A stretch of DNA of 64,000 bases from Legionella sp. (lineage in GTDB: Bacteria; Pseudomonadota; Gammaproteobacteria; Legionellales; Legionellaceae). The notes below the pieces were generated by a model. That model was not told the origin of the DNA. It was given only the letters and a program-made list of their open reading frames with translations, and made no database searches. Position 1 is the stretch's first letter. Each line of letters opens with the position of its first letter. Position numbers and translations under genes: made by a program. Below, piece by piece: positions 56,230 to 64,000 of the stretch. The DNA is taken from positions 1-64,000 of the forward strand of contig JARLJR010000075.1 in NCBI GenBank assembly GCA_031291095.1. The letters run 5' to 3'.

Positions 56230-57315
56230 TTAATTATTGATTAGTTTTCGCAAAATTTGATTCCCAATTTGGGCTGCATTTACTTTTGTTTTATTCGTTA
56301 ATACCACCACACCAAGTTTTTTTGAGGGGGAAAAACCAATGAAGGTACTAAAACCTTGATTGGCGCCATTTTTGGTAATTAATAGTCCTTGCTTTGATTG
56401 GACCCGTTGCCAGCCTAAGCCGAGAGCAAACCTTAGGTTAACAACAAAGCGGGGTTGTTGGGCAAATTGCATTGCGGATAAAAGTTGAGGCGTGGCCTGT
56501 TCTACTTTAATGCCTAAATTAGCTTTCATAAATTTTAATAAATCAGCTGCGGATGAGTTTAATGCGCCACCACCTAGAAAGTTAACTGGGACATAATGGG
56601 GGGCTGGTGTCGAGTTAGGATGATAGCCTTGAGCTTGTTGTGCAATTTTATCTTGAGGTAATTTAAAATAAGTATTCTTCATCCCTAAAGGCTGCGTTAT
56701 CTGTTCTCGTAATTGACGTGCTAATGGTTCGCCGGTTGCATGAACTAAAACATTACCTAATAATCCGAAACTCACATTAGAGTATTTATATTGACTGCCT
56801 ATAGGGGCTTGAGGCTGCCAGGTTTTTAAACGATTAAAGAATGCTTTTATATTGCCCTTATTAACCCCGAATTGCTCCATTTGACGCGGGAAACTGGCTG
56901 TATGTGTTGCTAAATTGATTACTTGGACTTTATCAATAGGTAAATTGTTAGTATTTGCTAGTGCAGGAATGTATTTAACCACCGGATCGGTTAGTTTAAG
57001 ATTGCCTGCATTAACCGCATAAGCGAGTAAGGTGGTAACGAAAATTTTGGTAATTGAGGCGAGTTCAAAAATAGTATTTTGAGTAACCGGGATCTTTTTT
57101 TCGCTATCGGCGTAACCATAATTAAAATAATAGTCTTGGCCATTATAATAAATGGCTATTGCCATGCCAGGAATTTGCTGTTGCGTTATAAAGGGCTCTA
57201 CCGTTTTTGCCATTAATTGATCTAAGGGCTTATTCTCCGCATAGGCATGTGAACTTAGGGATATAATAAGCAGGCAAGTACTAAGGATGCGGGTAATCGA
57301 GTTAATTTTCATCAT
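56230..57315 (-). CDS. Class C beta-lactamase-like serine hydrolase (AmpC family)
   Basis: About 361 residues with signal peptide ILSTCLLIISLSSHAYA; periplasmic. The ATG at 57315 (GGA eight bases upstream) is preferred over the one three codons earlier. Catalytic S87-I-T-K90, the YxN motif (KYSNVSFG) and the third motif ITKNGANQGFSTF are present, but the third reads KNG where AmpC has KTG. Length and overall pattern, including LGVVVLTNK, fit class C rather than plain DD-peptidases. Whether it hydrolyses beta-lactams is uncertain with this change. Confidence 0.83.
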   Translation of the reverse strand: MMKINSITRILSTCLLIISLSSHAYAENKPLDQLMAKTVEPFITQQQIPGMAIAIYYNGQDYYFNYGYADSEKKIPVTQNTIFELASITKIFVTTLLAYAVNAGNLKLTDPVVKYIPALANTNNLPIDKVQVINLATHTASFPRQMEQFGVNKGNIKAFFNRLKTWQPQAPIGSQYKYSNVSFGLLGNVLVHATGEPLARQLREQITQPLGMKNTYFKLPQDKIAQQAQGYHPNSTPAPHYVPVNFLGGGALNSSAADLLKFMKANLGIKVEQATPQLLSAMQFAQQPRFVVNLRFALGLGWQRVQSKQGLLITKNGANQGFSTFIGFSPSKKLGVVVLTNKTKVNAAQIGNQILRKLINN

Positions 57316-57344
57316 AATATTCATCCATAAAAAGTGATGATGGC

Positions 57345-58136
57345 TTACACCTCAAATTTCGGTGATATATAACGAAATAGAACCGGACAAAAGCGCGCCA
57401 GAATAGCTCCAAAACGTTCTTTAAGGCCGGCAATGACCACTACAGGCTTTTCATGGCTGATGGCATGCACGATTTTTTTCGCACAAACTGCAGGCTTTAT
57501 TCCGCGTTCGTGACTTTTATCCATTTTTCCAAAGGTTGTTCCATTGGCTAATAACGAATTTTGCGTGATATGTGTATTTATAAAGCCTGGGTAGATAAGA
57601 GTAATCTTTATCTTACTGTCCGCTAATTCATTACGAAGGCTTTCAAAATACCCTCGAAGTGCATGTTTGCTCGCACTATAGGCTGAACGTGTTTGGATAC
57701 CATAAAGGCCAAGCATGCTGGATACTACTGCGATGTGGCCGCTTCCACGTTGCAGCATTTTTTTTAATACGGGACGAGTTAAGGCAATGGCACCAAAAAA
57801 GTTGACGTCCATTATTTTTTTATCCAATTCAAAGGCTGAATCGGCTACGAGATAACGTTGGGATAGACCGGCGTTATTAATAAGAATATCAATAGGGCCA
57901 TATTCTTCCCAAACAGTAAGCGCTTGGTTTTCTAATTCTTGGTGATGCTCCAGATTAAGTGGTACTACAACGTGTTTTTTGGGGTTCATGCAGGTGTTTT
58001 TGACTCGTTCTAATTCGGCTTGATTTCTTGCGGTGAGAATAAGCCTGGCTCCCGAACGTGCTAGTTCATAAGCTAATGCCTCTCCAATTCCTGAGGAGGC
58101 TCCGGTAATCCATACCGTTTTATTATTTAGATTCAT
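57345..58136 (-). CDS. Short-chain dehydrogenase/reductase
   Basis: About 263 residues from the ATG at 58136 with GAG seven bases upstream. NAD(P) site WITGASSGIGEALA, NAG in LINNAGLSQR, and Ser...YSASK catalytic set (VVSSMLGLYG, AYSASKHALRG). The sequence resembles DHRS7-like dehydrogenases with a C-terminal hydrophobic tail (FGAILARFCPVLFRYIS). It lies 29 bases from the AmpC-like gene and is probably co-transcribed. The substrate is unknown. Confidence 0.83.
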   Translation of the reverse strand: MNLNNKTVWITGASSGIGEALAYELARSGARLILTARNQAELERVKNTCMNPKKHVVVPLNLEHHQELENQALTVWEEYGPIDILINNAGLSQRYLVADSAFELDKKIMDVNFFGAIALTRPVLKKMLQRGSGHIAVVSSMLGLYGIQTRSAYSASKHALRGYFESLRNELADSKIKITLIYPGFINTHITQNSLLANGTTFGKMDKSHERGIKPAVCAKKIVHAISHEKPVVVIAGLKERFGAILARFCPVLFRYISPKFEV

Positions 58137-58710
58137 GATCAATCTCTCTAAATACCTGTATTAGAGCTACAGGTTAAGAACTAAAAAAAGAGGTTAGTAA
58201 TTTTTGTCTATGACCAAATCAGTTATAGCTCATTTATTATGTTTGGGCAAATTATGTACTAATTGTCGGAGGTGGATAAGTTCGGGACTTTTTCGCTTGA
58301 ATTTCGCTTCCATGCGTTTTTTATTCACAGCTCAGTGTATATAGTTATTATATTGTATGTTTTTTGCTCGATAAATGCTTTTTCTTTGTGGATAACTTTG
58401 CCTTTATGCTAAAGGCTGAGTATAATTGCCGCCTCGCAGTTTAGAGAAAGTTGTGGTTGTTTCGCTTTAAATTTCATGCTTAGATTATCTTGTTGCCTTG
58501 GAACATTCAGTGGCAGTATTTATATTCATGGATAATTAGGTTCTGTTGGTAAATGCCTTTAAATCTTTATGGAGCAGTACTAAGGGCCGCAGATAGTTGT
58601 GGCATGCTGTAGGGCATTCTTTATTTATTTTAGAGACCATGGACCTTATTTAAATTTGATTTTCAGGTTTTATTTATTTTTACCTTCTTCATTAGATGAG
58701 GAGTTGTTTT
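58137..58710. promoter_or_regulatory. dnaA upstream region with a second DnaA-box cluster
   Basis: Gene-free 570-bp stretch. DnaA-box-like sites: TTATCCACC (minus, 58271), TTATTCACA (58321), a perfect TTATCCACA (minus, 58387) and TTATCCATG (minus, 58527). It probably contains the dnaA promoter with autoregulatory boxes, and could be part of a split oriC. The last bases GAGGAG-TTGTTTT set the dnaA start. Confidence 0.65.
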
Positions 58711-60093
58711 GTGTCGGCAGCAGTTTGGCAAAAATGTTTAGGTTTGCTGCAGGATGAATATTCTGCCCAGCAATTTAATACTTGGTTACGTCCCTTACAG
58801 GCACATACTGAGGAACAACGTTTGGTATTATTAGCACCTAACCGCTTTGTTGTTGATTGGGTAAAAAAACATTTTTTTTCTCGTATAGAAGAATTGATTA
58901 AACAATTTTGTGGCGATGAGATTAAATCCATCTCCATTGAAATTGGTAGTAAAGCTTCAGCGAGCACTGATTCGGGTACGACAACGGTAAGTGCCGGTGA
59001 TAATAAAACACTATCTAGTTCTACTGAAACCCTGGTTGCTAAAAGTGCTCCTAAAAAGGCAGTAGATTACAAAAGTAGCCATTTAAATAAGAAGTTCTTA
59101 TTTGAAAGTTTTGTGGAAGGTAACTCAAACCAATTAGCACGTGCCGCATCGATGCAGGTAGCCGAACGCCCTGGTGATGCATATAACCCCTTATTTATTT
59201 ATGGTGGAGTAGGTCTGGGTAAAACCCACTTAATGCATGCTATTGGTAATGAAATTCTTAGAAATAACCCAGATGCTAAAATATTGTACCTGCATTCTGA
59301 ACGTTTTGTTGCTGATATGGTTAAGGCACTGCAAACCAATTCAATCAATGAATTTAAACGCTTTTACCGTTCTTTAAATGCCTTGCTTATTGACGATATT
59401 CAATTCTTTGCCGGCAAAGACCGCTCACAAGAAGAGTTTTTCCATACCTTTAATGCCTTACTAGAAGGCCAACAGCAAATTATTTTAACCAGTGATCGCT
59501 ATCCAAAAGAAATTGAAGGGATGGAAGAGCGGTTAAAATCTCGTTTTGGTTGGGGATTAACGGTTGCGGTAGAACCTCCGGAATTAGAAACGCGGGTTGC
59601 GATTTTGATTAGCAAAGCGGAGCAATCCAATATTGAATTACCTTATGAAGTTGCTTTCTTTATTGCGAAACGTATCCGTTCGAATGTTCGTGAGCTTGAA
59701 GGGGCTCTGCGTCGTGTTATTGCGAATGCGCATTTCACTGGTAAACCAATTACCATCGAGTTTGTTCATGAAGCATTGCGTGATCTGTTGGCGCTACAAG
59801 ATAAATTAGTGACCATTGAAAATATTCAAAAAACAGTTGCTGAGTATTATAAGGTCAAAGTGGCTGATATCTTGTCAAAGCGTCGCAGCCGTTCTATTGC
59901 TAGGCCAAGGCAAATGGCGATGGCATTAGCTAAAGAATTAACCAATCATAGTTTACCGGAAATTGGTGATCATTTTGGTGGTCGTGATCATACTACAGTA
60001 ATTCATGCTTGTAGGAAGGTTAAAGAGCTAGTTCAGGATGATAGTGATTTTGCAGAAGATTATAAAAACTTAATGCGCATCTTATCCTCTTAA
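58711..60093 (+). CDS. dnaA: Chromosomal replication initiator DnaA
   Basis: 460 residues. The GTG at 58711 is taken as start because GAGGAG lies seven bases upstream and the protein then begins [20 protein letters not shown], the normal domain I. An ATG five codons earlier precedes that ribosome site. AAA+ domain with Walker A GGVGLGKT at 165-172 and Walker B DD at 228-229. The domain IV signature [15 protein letters not shown] is near 423-437 and binds DnaA boxes. Confidence 0.98.
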   Translation: MSAAVWQKCLGLLQDEYSAQQFNTWLRPLQAHTEEQRLVLLAPNRFVVDWVKKHFFSRIEELIKQFCGDEIKSISIEIGSKASASTDSGTTTVSAGDNKTLSSSTETLVAKSAPKKAVDYKSSHLNKKFLFESFVEGNSNQLARAASMQVAERPGDAYNPLFIYGGVGLGKTHLMHAIGNEILRNNPDAKILYLHSERFVADMVKALQTNSINEFKRFYRSLNALLIDDIQFFAGKDRSQEEFFHTFNALLEGQQQIILTSDRYPKEIEGMEERLKSRFGWGLTVAVEPPELETRVAILISKAEQSNIELPYEVAFFIAKRIRSNVRELEGALRRVIANAHFTGKPITIEFVHEALRDLLALQDKLVTIENIQKTVAEYYKVKVADILSKRRSRSIARPRQMAMALAKELTNHSLPEIGDHFGGRDHTTVIHACRKVKELVQDDSDFAEDYKNLMRILSS

Positions 60094-60107
60094 AATAGGA
60101 GTTTCTG

Positions 60108-61211
60108 GTGTTTGAATTTGCGATAAAAAAGGAAGATTTACTTACCCCTTTGCTTGCGGTTGCTGGTGCTGTCGATAAAAAGCAATCTTTAGCCATACTG
60201 TCTAATTTTTTATTTAAATTAGTGGATGGACAGTTATCTCTTACTGCCACTGATTTAGAAATAGAAATTTCTGCACAAGTTCCTTGTGAGTCTGAGCAAA
60301 CTGAGGGTTCAATTACGGTTCCGGCAAAAAAATTTATAGATATTATTCGCTCTTTAGATGATCAAGCTACCCCTAATTTACGGGTTGATAATGGCATTTT
60401 AACGATTAAACAAGGTCGAAGTTCATTTAAACTAACTACCTTGCCGGCTGATAGTTATCCCTTGAGTGAGGATGAGTGTAACGAAGTGGAACTCAGTATT
60501 CCTCGTTTGGTGTTGTTGCAATTACTGCAATCAACTCATTTTGCTATGTCGCAGCAAGATGTGCGAGTGTTTTTGAATGGTTTGTTTTTAGATTTTGAAC
60601 CCAATCTTATTTCTGCAGTAGCAACCGATGGTCATCGTATGGCCATCTGTCGTCATCAATGTGAAAATAGCAGTGATAAAAAATTGTTGATTCCTAAAAA
60701 GGGCATTCAAGAATTGTTGCGTCTTTTAAACGGCATTGATGATGAACAGGTTTTACTTGCTGCAGGTAAATCACATTTCAAATTAGTAAGTAAACAATTT
60801 GTATTTTTATCGAAATTAATTGAGGCACGTTTTCCTCCTTATGCTAAAGCTATACCGCGGAATCAAGACAAACAAATTACGATTGATTGTGCGATATTAA
60901 AACGTGCTCTATCGCGAATTGTTATTTTAGCGCATGAAAAGTCTAAGGCGGTAATGTTGCATTTGCAACCGGGTTTATTGACCTTAATTGCTAATAATAA
61001 TGAACAAGAAGAAGCGGTTGAATCTTTAGTTGCAGAAACTCAGGGTGATGAACTAAAAATTGGTTTAAATGCTACCTATCTATTGGATGTGCTTTCTCAC
61101 TTTGGTGATGGACAAATTCGTTTGTCTTTATCAAATACAGACAGCAGTATTTTAATTGAGTCATTAGAAAATGAGCATTATCAATACATAATTATGCCTA
61201 TGAAAATATGA
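60108..61211 (+). CDS. dnaN: DNA polymerase III beta sliding clamp
   Basis: 367 residues (E. coli 366), starting at GTG with AGGAG six bases upstream. Three clamp domains are apparent, beginning MFEFAIKKEDLLTPLLAVAGAV and ending with the conserved YIIMPMKI. It lies 14 bases after dnaA and overlaps recF by four bases, so dnaA-dnaN-recF form one operon. Confidence 0.98.
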   Translation: MFEFAIKKEDLLTPLLAVAGAVDKKQSLAILSNFLFKLVDGQLSLTATDLEIEISAQVPCESEQTEGSITVPAKKFIDIIRSLDDQATPNLRVDNGILTIKQGRSSFKLTTLPADSYPLSEDECNEVELSIPRLVLLQLLQSTHFAMSQQDVRVFLNGLFLDFEPNLISAVATDGHRMAICRHQCENSSDKKLLIPKKGIQELLRLLNGIDDEQVLLAAGKSHFKLVSKQFVFLSKLIEARFPPYAKAIPRNQDKQITIDCAILKRALSRIVILAHEKSKAVMLHLQPGLLTLIANNNEQEEAVESLVAETQGDELKIGLNATYLLDVLSHFGDGQIRLSLSNTDSSILIESLENEHYQYIIMPMKI

Positions 61212-62293
61212 TCCTTTCTGAATTAAAAATTCACCATTTACGCAATCTCTCTTCGATCAAACTGCAAATACACCCCAGATTTAATTTCATTTCTGGGGCT
61301 AATGGCAGCGGTAAAACGTCCATTCTTGAAGCACTATATCTCTTAAGTTGTGGACACTCTTTTCGTTCTCGTGAAATTGCGCCGATTATTCAACAAGGAC
61401 AATCAGTATTTACTGTGTTTGCGCGTGGAGTAGAGCAAGAAACCATTAGTATTCAAAAATCTTCTGCTGAACCTACACAAATTAAATTGAACAATCAGTT
61501 TTGTTCCAGCGCTAGCCAATTGGCTTATGCTTTACCCTGCCAAATCTTTTACTCAGATATTTTCCAAATTATTGACGCGGGCCCTGCCGTGCGTCGCAGT
61601 GTCTTGGATTGGGGATTGTTTCACGTGAAACCTAATTACCTTGGTTTGTTGAAGGATTATAAAAAGGTATTGAAACATCGTAATGCATTATTAAAAAAAC
61701 ACGCACCTTTTGCGCATTTTGTACCTTGGGATAAGCAATTAAGTGATTTAGCAGCTCAATTGGATTTATTACGAAAAGAGTATTTCGTATTGTGGGAGCA
61801 AGAATTTAATCATGTTTTAGCACAGTTAACTGATCTAGAGTGTACTTTGCATTATTTCAAAGGCTGGGATAAAAAAAATAGTGGTAAAGAATTGCAACAG
61901 TTTTTGGAAGAACACTTTGAGAGTGATAAGCATAAACAATATACTCAATATGGTGCACACCAAGCAGATATTCTTATTGAAAGTAATTTAAATAAAGCAA
62001 AACAATTTCTTTCACGTGGGCAGCAGAAAATCATTTTAATTGCATTAAAACTTGCACAAGCGAATTTAGTTGAACATGATTGCCTGTATTTACTTGATGA
62101 TTTACCCGCAGAGCTTGATGAAAGTCATCAAAAAAAGTTACTGGCATATTTGGCCTCGCGGAAAGGTCAATATGTAATTACTACGAACGCAAACGCTGAG
62201 TTTTTACATTCATTATGTCCCAGTGAAGCGGGTTTTTGTTATCAGCTTGGTGATGGAGTCATACAGCAGACAAACGTTTCACGTGAAACATAG
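61208..62293 (+). CDS. recF: DNA replication and repair protein RecF
   Basis: 361 residues. Walker A SGANGSGKTSILEAL near 30-44, signature region FLSRGQQKIILIALKLAQ and Walker B CLYLLDDLPAELD. It loads RecA at gaps. Two ParB-site-like palindromes overlap its coding sequence, one encoding LFHVKP and one the last codons VSRET. Confidence 0.97.
   Translation: MILSELKIHHLRNLSSIKLQIHPRFNFISGANGSGKTSILEALYLLSCGHSFRSREIAPIIQQGQSVFTVFARGVEQETISIQKSSAEPTQIKLNNQFCSSASQLAYALPCQIFYSDIFQIIDAGPAVRRSVLDWGLFHVKPNYLGLLKDYKKVLKHRNALLKKHAPFAHFVPWDKQLSDLAAQLDLLRKEYFVLWEQEFNHVLAQLTDLECTLHYFKGWDKKNSGKELQQFLEEHFESDKHKQYTQYGAHQADILIESNLNKAKQFLSRGQQKIILIALKLAQANLVEHDCLYLLDDLPAELDESHQKKLLAYLASRKGQYVITTNANAEFLHSLCPSEAGFCYQLGDGVIQQTNVSRET
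61617..61632. promoter_or_regulatory. parS: parS-like site 1, inside recF
   Basis: TGTTTCACGTGAAACC matches the bacterial ParB-binding consensus TGTTTCACGTGAAACA at 15 of 16 positions. It lies within the recF coding sequence, about 3 kb from dnaA. Confidence 0.8.
62275..62290. promoter_or_regulatory. parS: parS-like site 2, at the recF 3' end
   Basis: CGTTTCACGTGAAACA matches the ParB-binding consensus at 15 of 16 positions and ends three bases before the end of recF, encoding its final residues. Confidence 0.82.
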
Positions 62294-62462
62294 TGCTATA
62301 TATCTATTAAGTATGTGTAAGAACTATGGGCTGGTCACGCTGCACTCATATGGGCTACTTCGGATGTTATCACTTAGATTATGCTTTAATGCTTGCACTA
62401 AATTTTCTTTACTTGTATTTTGCTTAATTCATAGTGTAGATACGGTGTTTTTAGGTAAAATT

Positions 62463-62482
62463 CCTGGTTGCAAGCAATCAGG
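62463..62482. repeat. Interspersed palindromic repeat, GTTGCAAGCAAC family (copy 3)
   Basis: CCTGGTTGCAAGCAATCAGG differs from the 49860 copy at one position and is followed by the same CTAC. Confidence 0.6.
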
Positions 62483-62549
62483 CTACAACTTCTATCAATT
62501 ATATTTGTGCAATAGTGCGGGCAAAATAATACAAACACCCTTTTAAAAA

Positions 62550-62565
62550 TGTTCCACGTGGAACA
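62550..62565. promoter_or_regulatory. parS: parS-like site 3, upstream of gyrB
   Basis: TGTTCCACGTGGAACA is a perfect 16-bp palindrome, two symmetric changes from TGTTTCACGTGAAACA; such TGTTNCACGTG forms are accepted by ParB proteins. It sits just before the TTGACT promoter element of gyrB. Confidence 0.7.
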
Positions 62566-62681
62566 TTTTGACTAGAATATCCCATCCCATACTTTATCAC
62601 TGGAATAAGCCAAAGACATGCAAAATACAAGCAAAATATGCTATCATAGGGCTAATTTTAAATGGTGTAATAAGGGTTTAA

Positions 62682-64000
<1,319 letters not shown>

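Noticed and set aside
62223-62546. A 107-residue rightward frame between recF and gyrB
   Set aside because: Begins inside recF, crosses a parS-like site and a palindromic repeat, and lacks a ribosome site.

Overview
The window looks like a chromosome segment from a Legionella or close relative. The evidence is AT-rich DNA, the replication-origin gene order rpmH-rnpA-yidD-yidC-mnmE and dnaA-dnaN-recF-gyrB, many secreted proteins unlike anything outside the genus, an Lcl_C (DUF1566) surface protein, a leucine-rich-repeat protein of effector type, and acidic C-termini typical of Dot/Icm substrates. The species cannot be named from sequence alone.

Layout. 1-11.9 kb: accessory secreted and envelope genes (partial cadherin/Ig-like protein, GAF-GAF-PAS class III cyclase, tandem secreted paralogues, eight-repeat beta-propeller-like protein beside an outer-membrane barrel, DUF962/Mpo1-like protein, GloA). 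11.9-16.8 kb: the conserved gammaproteobacterial block dolP-diaA-yraN-lpoA/rsmI, with dolP duplicated in tandem. 16.8-36 kb: a group-2/3 type capsule locus (KpsE, KpsM, KpsT, CtrA/BexD-type exporter, one-module KpsC, KpsS, two GT4 glycosyltransferases, an LtaS-like phosphotransferase). Inside it sits a lipid set: fatty acyl-AMP ligase, an alpha-oxoamine synthase with a fused N-terminal acyl carrier domain, a short-chain reductase, a fatty-acid hydroxylase, a GNAT-like acyltransferase and a divergent FkbH-like protein. 36-51.4 kb: accessory genes (nitrilase-fold protein, zinc-ribbon membrane protein, a 2101-residue repeat protein followed by a second copy of the barrel family, LRR protein, membrane protein, FAD oxidoreductase). 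51.6-64 kb: origin region.

The best candidate for an undescribed system is the lipid set. The order of enzymes fits bacterial ceramide-type chemistry: FAAL loads a fatty acid on the carrier domain, the oxoamine synthase condenses it with an amino acid, the SDR reduces the ketone, the GNAT protein N-acylates and the His-box enzyme hydroxylates. Its interleaving with kpsS suggests a link to the capsule or its lipid anchor. A second recurring arrangement is a secreted protein with a shared TNNT-type N-terminal module next to a member of one outer-membrane barrel family; it occurs twice.

The origin region carries three ParB-site-like palindromes in under 1 kb (one inside recF, one overlapping its stop, one before gyrB). 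Two DnaA-box clusters flank an AmpC-like gene and an SDR gene, and the rpmH-side region contains a module repeated about 515 bp apart.
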